From assembly GCA_036489775.1 (NCBI GenBank), contig DASXFC010000008.1, forward strand, positions 1 through 64,000: DNA of 64,000 nt. Direction: 5' to 3'. A program made the translations under genes and the position numbers. Shown here one piece after another: positions 1 through 8,563 of this stretch. How positions within the stretch are numbered: the first letter of the stretch is position 1; each line of letters starts with the position of its first letter. The notes under the pieces were generated by a model that was not told where the DNA came from, did no database searches, and was given only the letters and a program-made list of their open reading frames with translations. This DNA is from Bog-473 sp036489775 (GTDB lineage: Bacteria; Actinomycetota; Acidimicrobiia; Acidimicrobiales; RAAP-2).

Positions 1-11
1 AGCGCCTTCAT
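1..11 (-). CDS. Start of the next ABC-exporter gene (only 3-4 codons in window)
   Basis: An ATG on the minus strand at 11-9 overlaps the TGA of the upstream ABC ATPase gene (ATGA overlap) and opens a frame reading Met-Lys-Ala before the window ends. In DrrA/DrrB-type exporters the membrane permease gene usually follows the ATPase gene with exactly such an overlap, so the missing gene is probably the permease. This rests on position alone; no domain is visible. Confidence 0.4.
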
Positions 12-1063
12 GCCGCTGCTCCCTCGCCCGTCCCGGGACCGGCGTCGCGCAGTGACCGCCCGGTCTGGCGCAGGAAGACGTCGTCGAGGGTTGGCTCGGA
101 GAGGCTCATCGAGCGCAGCCCGACCTGCTCGCCGTCGAGCAGCCGGAGGATCTGGGGCAGGGAGGAACCGCCGTCCTCCACGTAGAGCCGGAGCTGCTCG
201 CCCTCGAGGGTGACCTCGCGCACGTAGCTCTGGGTGCCGAGCAGCACTCTGGCGCGTTCGCCGGTGCGGGCGGCGTCGCGCAACTGCAGGAGGACCGCGT
301 CGCCGGCGACTTGGCGCTTCAGGTCACGTGGGGTGCCCGAAACGACCACCTCGCCGTGGTCCATGATGACCAGCCGGTCGCACAGCGCGTCGGCCTCCTC
401 GAGGTAGTGGGTGGTGAGGAAGACGGTGGTGCCGCGTTCGCGCAGCGCGACGAGGTGGTCCCATAGGTTGGCGCGGTTCTGGGGGTCGAGACCGGTGCTG
501 GGCTCGTCGAGGAAGAGCACCCGGGGCTCGTGCACGATGCCGAGCGCCACGTCGAGCCGACGCCGCTGACCGCCCGAGTAGGTCCGGACGCGCCGGTCGG
601 CGAACTCGCGGAGGTCGAGCACGTCCATCAACGTCTCCACCCGGCATGCGACCGAGTCGAGCGCTCCGCCGTAGAGGCGACCCTGCAGGATCAGGTTCTC
701 GCGCCCCGTCGCCAGGTCGTCGGCGCCTCCGAGCTGGCTGACGTACCCACAACGTTGGCGGACGAGCTGGGCCTCGCGGGCCACGTCGGCTCCGGCCACG
801 ATCGCCCGGCCGCTCCCGATGGGCAACAGCGTGGTGAGCATGCGCAACGTCGTGGTCTTGCCGGCCCCGTTGGGGCCGAGGAAGCCGAAGGACTCCCCCT
901 TGGCGATGGTGAAATCGACTCCGGCCACGGCGGTGAAGTCTCCGAAGCGCTTGGTCAGGCCGTGCGCCTCGACCATGGGCTCACCGGTGTCGGGGCGCGG
1001 CCCGTCAGCCACCGCGTCGGCCGGTGCCGGCGCGTGCGAGGTCCACGAGGAAGGTGACGTCAT
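8..1063 (-). CDS. ABC exporter ATP-binding protein, DrrA/daunorubicin-resistance type
   Basis: The cytoplasmic ATPase subunit of an ABC-2 type exporter. After an N-terminal extension of about 28 residues the ABC domain begins at VEAHGLTKRFGDFTAV; Walker A is GPNGAGKTTT, the signature is YSGGQRRRLDVALG and Walker B is VLFLDEPSTGLDP, followed by the H-loop TTHYLEEAD. The C-terminal region of about 100 residues matches the DUF4162-type tail of DrrA proteins. The ATG at 1063 was chosen; an ATG at 976 just before the ABC domain is an alternative, and a longer frame back to 1228 runs into the neighbouring gene. It is divergent from the GH1 gene and translationally coupled to the gene leaving the window. 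The substrate cannot be told. Confidence 0.9.
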   Translation of the reverse strand: MTSPSSWTSHAPAPADAVADGPRPDTGEPMVEAHGLTKRFGDFTAVAGVDFTIAKGESFGFLGPNGAGKTTTLRMLTTLLPIGSGRAIVAGADVAREAQLVRQRCGYVSQLGGADDLATGRENLILQGRLYGGALDSVACRVETLMDVLDLREFADRRVRTYSGGQRRRLDVALGIVHEPRVLFLDEPSTGLDPQNRANLWDHLVALRERGTTVFLTTHYLEEADALCDRLVIMDHGEVVVSGTPRDLKRQVAGDAVLLQLRDAARTGERARVLLGTQSYVREVTLEGEQLRLYVEDGGSSLPQILRLLDGEQVGLRSMSLSEPTLDDVFLRQTGRSLRDAGPGTGEGAAA

Positions 1064-1120
1064 TGTGAGAGACGATACCGTGCAGCTGTATTTGCGATTT
1101 TCGAGCGAGGGGGCGAGGCG

Positions 1121-2305
1121 TTGGCCGCGGCACGAGCATTTCCAGAGGGATTCACCTGGGGGACGGCCACGGCGGCCCACCAGATCGAGGGCGGGAACAC
1201 CAACAACGACTGGTGGGCCTTCGAGCACACCGAGGGCTCAGGCTGCACCGAGTCGTCGGGGGATGCCTGCGACTCCTGGCTGCGCTGGGCCGAAGACGCC
1301 GACCTGGTACAGAGCCTCCGCCTCGACAACTATCGCTTCTCGGTGGAGTGGAGCCGGATCGAGCCGGCCGAGGGCGAGATCTCGGAGGCGGCGCTGGCCC
1401 ACTATCGAGCCCAGTGCGAGGGACTGCGAGCCCGGGGCATCGACCCGGTGGTGACCTTCCACCACTTCACCACCCCGCAGTGGCTGGTGGCCCAGGGTGG
1501 GTGGGAGAACTCCGATCTGATCGTCGACCGCTTCGCCCGCTTCTGCACCGTGGTGGCCGAGGCGCTGGGCGACGTGATGGCCCGGGCCTGCACCATCAAT
1601 GAACCCAACATCGTGGCCACCATGGGCTGGCACGCCGGCATGTTCCCGCCGGGTAAGACCGACAAGGCGCTATCGCGCCAGGTGGGCGCCACCTTCGGCC
1701 GGGCTCATCGGGCCGCGGTCGAGGCCATCCGGGCCGCCGCCCCGGGTGTCCCGGTCGGCCTGACCCTGTCGATGACCGACTACCAGCTGCTCGAGGGCGG
1801 CGAGTCCAAGCTCGAGAGCATCCGGCATCACACCGAGGACGTCTTCATGGACCACCTGGCCGGCGATGACTTCCTGGGGATCCAGGTGTACAGCCGCATG
1901 CTGATCGGGCCCGACGGCTGGGCCGGTTCCGAGCCCGGCGTGCCTGTCCTCGACATGGGTTACGAGTTCTACCCGGCCTCGCTGGCCAACTGCCTGCGCC
2001 GGGCCTGGGACTACACCAAGGGCCAGGTGCCGCTGTCGGTGACCGAGAACGGGATCGGCACCACGGACGACGAGCAGCGCATCGACTACGTGCGCCAGGC
2101 GCTCGAGGGGCTGCTCGACGTGGTCGACGAGGGTATCGACGTGCGGGGCTACACCTACTGGTCGCTGCTCGACAACTTCGAGTGGGCGCTGGGCTACAAG
2201 CCCCGGTTCGGAATCGTCGGGGTTGATCGAGCCACCTTCACCCGCACGCCCAAGCCCAGTGCGGCCTGGTTGAGCGAGGTGGCCCGGGCCAACGCCCTGG
2301 GCTGA
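1121..2305 (+). CDS. Glycoside hydrolase family 1 (beta-glucosidase-like)
   Basis: A retaining GH1 glycosidase of 394 residues, a (beta/alpha)8 barrel. The N-terminal family signature FPEGFTWGTATAAHQIEG is at residues 7-24. The acid/base glutamate lies in TINEPN (E161) and the nucleophile in VTENG (E309); the aglycone-side segment YWSLLDNFEWALGYKPRFG is also present. It is somewhat shorter than typical bacterial GH1 enzymes (about 450 residues), with short loops. There is no signal peptide, so it is cytoplasmic. The start is a TTG at 1121 preceded by a purine-rich GAGGGGGCGAGG; there is no ATG before the signature. Actual sugar specificity is unknown, and GH1 members in actinobacteria range from beta-glucosidase to beta-fucosidase and 6-phospho-glycosidase. 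Confidence 0.93.
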   Translation: MAAARAFPEGFTWGTATAAHQIEGGNTNNDWWAFEHTEGSGCTESSGDACDSWLRWAEDADLVQSLRLDNYRFSVEWSRIEPAEGEISEAALAHYRAQCEGLRARGIDPVVTFHHFTTPQWLVAQGGWENSDLIVDRFARFCTVVAEALGDVMARACTINEPNIVATMGWHAGMFPPGKTDKALSRQVGATFGRAHRAAVEAIRAAAPGVPVGLTLSMTDYQLLEGGESKLESIRHHTEDVFMDHLAGDDFLGIQVYSRMLIGPDGWAGSEPGVPVLDMGYEFYPASLANCLRRAWDYTKGQVPLSVTENGIGTTDDEQRIDYVRQALEGLLDVVDEGIDVRGYTYWSLLDNFEWALGYKPRFGIVGVDRATFTRTPKPSAAWLSEVARANALG

Positions 2306-2332
2306 ACCGGGGTCGGGCGCCGGCGGGCAGCT

Positions 2333-3202
2333 TCAGGCCGTGGCCAGCTCGATGTTGGCGACGATGGCGTCGATCATCTCGCCCCACAGCGCCTCGGGCA
2401 GGTCGTGGCCCACACCCGGGAAGGTGAGGAGCTTGGCATCGGGCACGGCGTCGGCCGTGGCGGCGCCACCGCTCGGGGTGACCAGCGGGTCCGACTCGCC
2501 GTGGATGACCAAGAAGGGCATCGCCACCTGGCGCAATCCCTCGGTGCGATCGGGTGAGGCCAAGATGGCCGCCAGCTGGCGGACCGTGCCCTCGGGGCAG
2601 AAGGAGCGGTCATAGGCGGCGGCGGCCCGGGCCCGGATGGCCTCCTCGCTCTCGGGATAGCCCGGCGAGCCGATGATCCGGCTGCCCGCCACCGAACCTT
2701 CGATGGCCTCTTCCCGCGTGGCCGCCGGGGGACGCATGAGGGCGGTCATGGCGTCGGCGGTCGGGGCGCCCACCTCACGGTTGCCCGTGGTCGACATGAT
2801 GGAGCAGGCGCTCAGGAAGTGGCCGGGGTGGTTGATGACCATGGCCTGGATGATCATGCCGCCCATGGAGGCGCCCACCACGTGGGCCCGGTCGATGCCG
2901 AGCTGATCGAGCAGGGCCACCCCGTCGTCGGCCATGTCTTCGATGAAGTAGGGCGCCGACGAGGTGTCGCCGCTGAAGAGCGCCAGCACGTCGGGCGTGC
3001 CCCAGAACTTGGTCGAGAGGCCGCTGTCGCGGTTGTCGTAGCAGATCACGTAAAAACCCTGGTCGACCAGGCGGTCGACGAAGCCTTCGGGCCAGGCGGT
3101 CAGCTGCGCGCCCAGTCCCATGACCAGCAGCAGGGGCCGGTCCGCCGGATCCCCTTGGGTCTCGTAAACGAGGTCGATGCCATTGGCCGGTGCAGTCGGC
3201 AT
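2333..3202 (-). CDS. Alpha/beta-fold hydrolase
   Basis: A cytoplasmic alpha/beta hydrolase of 289 residues. The oxyanion region VMGLGAQLTAWP, the nucleophile elbow GASMGG (S112), the acid in HGESDPLV and the histidine in GVGHDLP together give a complete Ser-Asp-His triad. The start is the ATG at 3202, preceded on the minus strand by an excellent AAGGAGG ribosome site. This excludes the 30-residue extension that is open upstream. It resembles AB-hydrolase-1 proteins annotated as esterases or as DoxA/aclacinomycin methylesterase-like enzymes. It is convergent with the GH1 gene. Substrate unknown. Confidence 0.88.
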   Translation of the reverse strand: MPTAPANGIDLVYETQGDPADRPLLLVMGLGAQLTAWPEGFVDRLVDQGFYVICYDNRDSGLSTKFWGTPDVLALFSGDTSSAPYFIEDMADDGVALLDQLGIDRAHVVGASMGGMIIQAMVINHPGHFLSACSIMSTTGNREVGAPTADAMTALMRPPAATREEAIEGSVAGSRIIGSPGYPESEEAIRARAAAAYDRSFCPEGTVRQLAAILASPDRTEGLRQVAMPFLVIHGESDPLVTPSGGAATADAVPDAKLLTFPGVGHDLPEALWGEMIDAIVANIELATA

Positions 3203-3246
3203 GGGGCTCCTCCTTGGTTTGGGATATTGGAGTGGCGGCTTTCCTA

Positions 3247-3864
3247 TCAGGCCGCGGCCTGTGGTGCCCGGGCGCGGCGCCGGGCCCGCCATCGTGGGCC
3301 GATCCGGCCACCGACCAGCAGCACCTCGAGAGTGGCGATGGCGACAATGTAAATCGGAAAAGCCACCTCAGCCGTAGTCCAGGTAATGACGGTGAGCAGG
3401 AGGATGCCCGAGCTGGCCAACGCGCCCAGATACGACGAGACCGATTCGGAGTCCGGATGACTCCAGCTCTTGACGAGCGTGGGCAGGCCGGCCAGGGCAT
3501 CGGCCACCACCGCGGCCACGATCGCCACCACCCCGCTGCGGGTGACCAGCCAGCCGACGGTGCCGGCCACCGACAAAGCACCACAGAGATAGTCGAGCTT
3601 GCCGATCTTCCACACCGCACCGGGGCTGTAAAACGAAGCGATGAAGATCAGCAGCGGCATGAAGCCGATCATGAAGGTGGTCAGCGCCCGCAGCCCCACG
3701 CCCTCGTCGAACTCGACCGCGCTGGCCAGCAACGGCGCAATGGCCCAGAGCAGCCAGGTCACCCGGTTGGGTTGAGTGGTGCCTCGCAACGTGTCGCGCA
3801 GGTAGAAGAGACTGCCCACAGCGCCCAGGAACGAGCCCAGGTAGACGAAATTGACGTTCAGCAC
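3247..3864 (-). CDS. Small multi-pass membrane protein, possible PQ-loop-like repeat
   Basis: A 205-residue very hydrophobic protein with about six predicted transmembrane segments and a basic C-terminus. The first half (YLGSFLGAVGSLFYLRDTLR, then PNRVTWLLWAIAPLL) and the second half (LCGALSVAGTVGWLV, then LPTLVKSWSHPDSESVSSYLGALAS) look like two related three-helix units, each with a helix-break followed by a polar loop. That would fit a PQ-loop/SemiSWEET-like duplication, but this is an inference from pattern. It follows the direction of the alpha/beta hydrolase gene and is divergent from dipZ. Function unknown. Confidence 0.7.
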   Translation of the reverse strand: MLNVNFVYLGSFLGAVGSLFYLRDTLRGTTQPNRVTWLLWAIAPLLASAVEFDEGVGLRALTTFMIGFMPLLIFIASFYSPGAVWKIGKLDYLCGALSVAGTVGWLVTRSGVVAIVAAVVADALAGLPTLVKSWSHPDSESVSSYLGALASSGILLLTVITWTTAEVAFPIYIVAIATLEVLLVGGRIGPRWRARRRARAPQAAA

Positions 3865-4007
3865 CGGCGACAGTCTGCTGGGCCGGGAGACCGGGTGCCC
3901 AGTATCAAGATCCGGCCACGGCTAACTTCGAGCGCGCTGAGAGGTGCGGGTTGTGCTGGGAGACCGGCCCGGACCAACGGCATCGTGCACGAGCAGAAAG
4001 GTCTCCC

Positions 4008-5753
4008 GTGATTGAGCTCCTGGCCATCGCCTTCGTCGGCGGGCTGATCACCGGCATCTCGCCCTGCATCATCCCAGTGCTGCCGGTGATCATGGCCGGC
4101 GGGGCCACTGACACCAGCCGGCGACGGCCCTTCCTGATCATCGGCGGGTTGATCGTCAGCTTCACCCTGCAGGAATTCGTCGGCGCCACCGTGCTCAACG
4201 CGCTCGACCTCCCGCTGAGCCTGACCAAGTGGGTCGGCATCGGCGCCCTCTTCGTGCTGGCGGCCGCCTTGATCTTCCCCGCCATCGGCGACCTGGTGCA
4301 GAAGCCGTTCGCCAAGCTGGGTGCTACCCGCTACGCCCAGCGCGGCGGTGGCTTCATACTCGGGCTCAGCCTGGGCCTGGTCTTCGCTCCCTGCGCCGGC
4401 CCGGTCTACAGCGCGGTAGCCGCCGCCACCGACAAGCACGACATCAGCGCCAACCTGCTCTTCACTGCGCTGGCCTACGCCTTGGGGGCCGGCGTGCCGC
4501 TGCTCATTCTGGGCCTGCTGGCTCAACGGGCGGCCACCAGGTGGTCCCGCCTGCGCCCGCACCTGCCGGCGGTGCGCCGGTGGGCGGGCGTCATCGTGGG
4601 GGCCACCGCCCTGGTCATCGCCGTCGGTGGCTTCGACTATCTCCAGACCCACACACCCGGTTTCACCTCGGCGCTCGAGAACTCGGTCGAGAGTTCGGCC
4701 TGCACCCAGCTGGCCGGCCTGAGCCACGAGAAGCTCAACCAGTACGTGGTCAAGATGCAGAACGACGAGGGCCACAGCTTCAGCTGCACCGGCTCGGGCA
4801 GTTCGGCGTCGACCACGGTGGCCGCCGGCAACGGGGCCGCCGCGTCCACCCTGCCCAAGCTGGGCGACGCCCCCAACTTCACTGGCATCGTGAGCTGGTT
4901 CAACACCCCCGGGAACAAGCCACTGTCGCTGAGCGCGCTGAAGGGCAAGGTCGTCCTGATCGACTTCTGGACCTACTCGTGCATCAACTGCCAGCGCTCC
5001 CTGCCCCACGTCGAGGGTTGGTACAACGACTACAAGAAGGACGGGTTGGTGGTGGTAGGTGTGTCCACCCCTGAGTTCCCGTTCGAACACGTGGTCTCGA
5101 ACGTCCACAGCGCCGCCAGCCGCCTGGGCATCGACTACCCGGTGGCCATCGACAACAACTACGGCACCTGGGACGCCTACAACAACGAGTATTGGCCAGC
5201 CGAGTACCTGATCGACCAGACCGGCCAGGTGCGGGCCTACGACTTCGGCGAAGGCGGCTACTCGACCATGGAGAGCAATATCCGCTCGCTCCTGGCGGCC
5301 AATGGCGTCCAGCACCTGCCGGCACGGACCGATGTGCCCAACAAGACGCCCACCAGCACCGAGCTCACACCGGAGAGCTACCTGGGTTACGAGCGCCTCG
5401 CCAACGAAGTCGGGACCACGGTAAAGAACAACAAGACCATGGTCTACAAGGCGCCCAGCAGCATCCCGGCCAACAGCCTGGCCTTCAACGGGACCTGGAC
5501 CGTGCACAGCGAGAAAGCGACCGCCGGCCCCAACGCCACCCTGTCGCTCAACTTCACCGCAGACGACGTCTACCTGGTCATGAGCGGTACCGGTACGATC
5601 GACGTATCCGACAACGGCAAGTTCCTCCGCAAGGTGACGGTTTCGGGGGTCCCGAACCTCTACACCCTGCTGTCAGCATCGAACCTGCAGTCGGGGACGC
5701 TCACGCTGTCGATGTCGCCCGGCCTGGAGGCCTACGACTTCACCTTCGGCTGA
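4008..5753 (+). CDS. dipZ: DipZ: CcdA-type thiol transporter fused to an extracytoplasmic thioredoxin domain
   Basis: A three-part envelope redox protein of 581 residues. Residues 1-215 are a CcdA-like membrane domain with the cysteine pair in ISPCIIPVLP (C20) and VFAPCAGP (C129), which in this family passes electrons from cytoplasmic thioredoxin across the membrane. After a Ser/Thr/Ala linker comes a TlpA-like thioredoxin domain with active site CINC (C325, C328). Next is the beta-rich C-terminal domain seen in mycobacterial DipZ. The role is reduction of secreted protein thiols or cytochrome c maturation. The GTG at 4008 with GAAAGG ahead is the chosen start, since it places the first transmembrane helix at the N-terminus. 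It faces the acyl-CoA ligase gene end to end with 6 bases between. Confidence 0.9.
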   Translation: MIELLAIAFVGGLITGISPCIIPVLPVIMAGGATDTSRRRPFLIIGGLIVSFTLQEFVGATVLNALDLPLSLTKWVGIGALFVLAAALIFPAIGDLVQKPFAKLGATRYAQRGGGFILGLSLGLVFAPCAGPVYSAVAAATDKHDISANLLFTALAYALGAGVPLLILGLLAQRAATRWSRLRPHLPAVRRWAGVIVGATALVIAVGGFDYLQTHTPGFTSALENSVESSACTQLAGLSHEKLNQYVVKMQNDEGHSFSCTGSGSSASTTVAAGNGAAASTLPKLGDAPNFTGIVSWFNTPGNKPLSLSALKGKVVLIDFWTYSCINCQRSLPHVEGWYNDYKKDGLVVVGVSTPEFPFEHVVSNVHSAASRLGIDYPVAIDNNYGTWDAYNNEYWPAEYLIDQTGQVRAYDFGEGGYSTMESNIRSLLAANGVQHLPARTDVPNKTPTSTELTPESYLGYERLANEVGTTVKNNKTMVYKAPSSIPANSLAFNGTWTVHSEKATAGPNATLSLNFTADDVYLVMSGTGTIDVSDNGKFLRKVTVSGVPNLYTLLSASNLQSGTLTLSMSPGLEAYDFTFG

Positions 5754-5759
5754 CGCCGT

Positions 5760-7370
5760 TCAGTTGATGGCGCGGTCATGGCCTTCCCAATAGGGCGCCC
5801 GCAGCTCGCGCTTGAGGATCTTGCCTGAGGGATTGCGAGGCAGGACGTCGATGGTCTCGACCGACGTCGGGCACTTGAAGTGGGCCAGGCTGTCCCGGCA
5901 GTAGGTGATGACGGCGGCGGCATCGAGCTCAGTGCCCGGCGCCAGCACCACGATGGCCTTGACCGTCTCGCCCCACTTGGGGTCGGGCACGCCGATCACG
6001 GCGGCATCGGCCACGACGGGATGGGACAGCAGCACGTTCTCCACCTCCGCCGGGTAGATGTTCTCCCCGCCGCTCACGATCATGTCCTTCATGCGGTCGT
6101 GCAGGAAGAGATAGCCGTCGGCATCGAAATAGCCGGCATCGCCGGTGCGCAGCCAGCCCTCGGGATTGATGGTGGCCGCTGTCTCATCGGGCTTCCGCCA
6201 GTAGCCGGCCATGTTGTAGGGCGAGCGCGTCCAGACCTCACCGACCGCCCCGATGGCGGCGTCCTCTCCGGTGTCGGGGTCCACGATGCGTAGGTCCACC
6301 GAGAGATGGGGCAGGCCGGCTGAACGGAGCAGCCCGCGTCGTGGGCCGTCGGGATCGTGGTCCTCGGCCCGCAGTGCCGTAATGGCTCCGGTCGTTTCGG
6401 TCATCCCGTAGACCTGGCAGAACTGGCAGCCGAAGGTGGCCAGGCAGCGCAGCAGCACTTCTTCGGCGATCGGCGAGGCGCCGTAGAAGATGGTGCGCAC
6501 ACTCGAGAGGTCGGTGCTCGAGATGCTCGGTGTCATCAGGAGCAGCATCAGGACGGCCGGCACGAGGAACATCTCGGTGATGCGCTCGCCGGCGATCAGC
6601 GACAGGAGTACCTCCGGATCGACGTCACGGAGGATGACCGAACGTCCCCCGCGCGACATGGCACAAAGGGCCCAGCCCGACCCGCCGATGTGGAAGAGCG
6701 GCATGGCCACCAGGCTGACGGTGTCCTCGCTGATGGTGAAGGTGTCGCCCGCTTCGGAGATAGCGGTCGACAGATTGGCGTTGGACAACATCACGCCCTT
6801 GGGCAGCCCGGTGGTGCCCGAGGTGTAGAGCTGCATACAGATGTCCTCAGCCCGGCCGACATAACCGGGATCGGTAGACGGGCACCCGTCGATCCACTGG
6901 TCGAATCCGACGGCGCGCGGGTCGGCGCAGCCACCGACGCCGTCGGCACCGAGGACGATGATCCGACGGACCTGCGAGAGGAATCCGTCCATGCCCGCCA
7001 ACGCGTCCAGGTAGTCGGCATGGATGAACAAGAGGGAGGCCTGCGCGTCGTCGACGATGGCACCCATCTCGCGCGGCGACAGCCTCCAGTTCACCGCCAC
7101 ATTCACCGCACCGACGAAGGCACCCCCGAAGAGGACGTCGAAGTAGGCCATGCCATTGCGATCGAGGAGGGCCACCCGGTCCCCGGCGCCCAACCCGTCG
7201 CGCTCGCAGGCCTGGGCCACCCGGCCGCAGCGCTGGTACTGCTCACCCCAGGTGCGGCGCTCGGTCCCGCACACCAGCATCTCGTGGCCGGGTTGGCGGG
7301 CGGCCAGGTGGCGCAACACGCCGGCCACGGTGAAGCGCTCGAGAGCCGTCTCGGTCTGGGTGCTGGCCAT
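5760..7370 (-). CDS. Acyl-CoA synthetase (FadD/AMP-binding family)
   Basis: An ANL-superfamily ligase of 536 residues that adenylates a carboxylic acid and transfers it to CoA. The P-loop YTSGTTGLPKG is at residues 182-192. The A5 region VYGMTETTGAI, the A7/A8 region WLRTGDAGYFDADGYLFLHDR with DMIVSGGENIYPAEVE, and the catalytic C-terminal lysine in NPSGKILKRELR are all intact. The start ATG at 7370 has GAGGAG seven bases upstream. The sequence type is that of mycobacterial FadD medium/long-chain fatty-acyl-CoA synthetases; the exact acid is not predictable. It is a single gene, transcribed away from the non-coding region upstream of the Rpf genes. Confidence 0.92.
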   Translation of the reverse strand: MASTQTETALERFTVAGVLRHLAARQPGHEMLVCGTERRTWGEQYQRCGRVAQACERDGLGAGDRVALLDRNGMAYFDVLFGGAFVGAVNVAVNWRLSPREMGAIVDDAQASLLFIHADYLDALAGMDGFLSQVRRIIVLGADGVGGCADPRAVGFDQWIDGCPSTDPGYVGRAEDICMQLYTSGTTGLPKGVMLSNANLSTAISEAGDTFTISEDTVSLVAMPLFHIGGSGWALCAMSRGGRSVILRDVDPEVLLSLIAGERITEMFLVPAVLMLLLMTPSISSTDLSSVRTIFYGASPIAEEVLLRCLATFGCQFCQVYGMTETTGAITALRAEDHDPDGPRRGLLRSAGLPHLSVDLRIVDPDTGEDAAIGAVGEVWTRSPYNMAGYWRKPDETAATINPEGWLRTGDAGYFDADGYLFLHDRMKDMIVSGGENIYPAEVENVLLSHPVVADAAVIGVPDPKWGETVKAIVVLAPGTELDAAAVITYCRDSLAHFKCPTSVETIDVLPRNPSGKILKRELRAPYWEGHDRAIN

Positions 7371-7976
7371 GGCAGTCGCTCCTCGGTCGGGGTGCGGGTG
7401 GGGACCCTAGGACACGAAAGTCCAGGTCACCTTGCGCCGGCCCCTCATCGGGGTTATCTGAGTGCAATTACCGATACCCCTTGCCACCTGCTGCTTTAGA
7501 AAAATCGTGAAATTTCTTTGGCCATTATTGATTTATTACACCCCCGCTGACCTGGGGTTCTTGTGTTGGAACCCACGAGAAATCCACGTGAACTCCCAGG
7601 TCAGAGGCATCATTTTGGTAAAAGCCACTCGGATTGCTAGCGCGCTGCTAGGGTCTCTTTCGCAAAGCCTGATCGAAGATTCCCGTAAGTACGGAGCGCA
7701 AGAGGCGGCCCTCCATCGGGAAAGTGTCGGCGGTCGGGCCCACCGTGAGCCCTTTGGGGTTTCGCGCTGCCCGAACACAGTTCACAGAACCCAACAAAGC
7801 GAGGAAATCGACCCGACCTACCCCGGGGCATCAAACAACCGGCCGCACACCCTGCGGCGCTACGCCAGAACGGACGACGCCTTCCCGCTCGCCGTTCGGG
7901 GCCTGTATGCAATGGCCGGAGCCCGCCCAACACCAATCAGAGCCTGGCGCACCAGCGCCCGACGAAGGGAGGTGCC
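7371..7976. other. 606-base non-coding stretch with nested inverted repeats; putative long 5' leader of the Rpf genes
   Basis: No convincing gene is seen here. Bases 7490-7545 are markedly AT-rich for this DNA and could hold promoters. Downstream are stacked inverted repeats: CTGACCTGGG (7547-7556) with CCCAGGTCAG (7595-7604), enclosing GGGTTC/GAACCC (7555-7560, 7569-7574); TTCCCG (7680-7685) with CGGGAA (7717-7722), enclosing either CCGTA/TACGG (7683-7687, 7690-7694) or GAGG/CCTC; and TCGGGC (7734-7739) with GCCCGA (7769-7774). Actinobacterial rpf genes often carry a c-di-AMP (ydaO) riboswitch here, but I could not match its conserved sequence, so this is described only as a structured leader candidate. 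Confidence 0.45.
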
Positions 7977-8543
7977 GTGCGGATCCGCATTGCACTATCG
8001 ACGGCAGTAGCCGTCATCATCACCACCGGAGCATTCTTCGTGCTCCTCGGCAGTAGCCCGGCCGCATCGTCGGCCCGCTTCATCTCGCACCCCAAGGTGC
8101 ACATTTCAGGCACGACACACTTCGTGTTCAGCCATGTCCAGTTGACGTTCGACTCAACGCCCCTCACGACCGTGGCCACGACCCCGGCCGCGCCTGCGCC
8201 AACGCCGGCGACCACCGTGGCCGCGCCAGTTGTCACTCCGGCGCCAGTCGTCACTCCACCACCCGTGGTCAGTCCGGCACCCGTGGTCACTGAGGCGGCC
8301 AACGACGCCACCAGCGTGGACACGGCAGACTGGGCCTGCATCCGCTGGCACGAGAGCCGCGACAACTACACCGATGGGGGTGGCGGGGCCTACCAGTTCG
8401 AACAGTCGACCTGGACCTCGGACACCGGACTCTCCGGTGCGCCGGAGGACTACCCGCCCGCGGTGCAGGACGCGGCCGCTCTCAAGCTCTACCAAGAACG
8501 CGGCTGGGAACCGTGGAGCACGCGGTACGTCTGCGGGCTCTGA
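7977..8543 (+). CDS. Secreted Rpf-like (transglycosylase-like) protein, copy 1
   Basis: A 188-residue exported protein. It has an N-terminal signal or anchor helix (residues 1-30), a conserved segment ISHPKVHISGTTHFVF, a Pro/Val/Thr-rich linker (about residues 65-105), and a C-terminal domain of about 70 residues with the resuscitation-promoting-factor pattern. In that pattern WACIRWHES carries the presumed catalytic Glu, followed by GAYQFEQSTW, a GW-x-PW near the end, and a cysteine pair (WAC and YVCGL) placed to form a disulfide. Known Rpf domains cleave peptidoglycan and wake dormant cells. The GTG start at 7977 follows GAAGGGAGG. The second copy begins 20 bases after this stop, so both are probably on one transcript. 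Confidence 0.85.
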   Translation: MRIRIALSTAVAVIITTGAFFVLLGSSPAASSARFISHPKVHISGTTHFVFSHVQLTFDSTPLTTVATTPAAPAPTPATTVAAPVVTPAPVVTPPPVVSPAPVVTEAANDATSVDTADWACIRWHESRDNYTDGGGGAYQFEQSTWTSDTGLSGAPEDYPPAVQDAAALKLYQERGWEPWSTRYVCGL

Positions 8544-8563
8544 GCGGGACGAAGGAACGTACC

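Noticed and set aside
240..260. Insertion sequences or phage remnants anywhere in the window
   Set aside because: I saw no transposase, integrase or terminal inverted repeats with target duplication; the window looks like a stable chromosome segment.
1053..1062. TGACGTCA at the start of the ABC ATPase gene as another regulon site
   Set aside because: It lacks the flanking halves of the 16-base element, lies over a start codon of an unrelated gene and is expected by chance in GC-rich DNA.
3858..5507. Long minus-strand open frame opposite dipZ (about 549 codons)
   Set aside because: The translation is low-complexity, Gly/Arg/Asp/Val/Gln-rich, without any domain. It is the usual antisense shadow of a GC-rich gene, and dipZ has clear family motifs.
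7547..7976. c-di-AMP (ydaO) riboswitch
   Set aside because: The position is right, but I could not align the conserved core sequences, so it is reported only as an unnamed structured leader.
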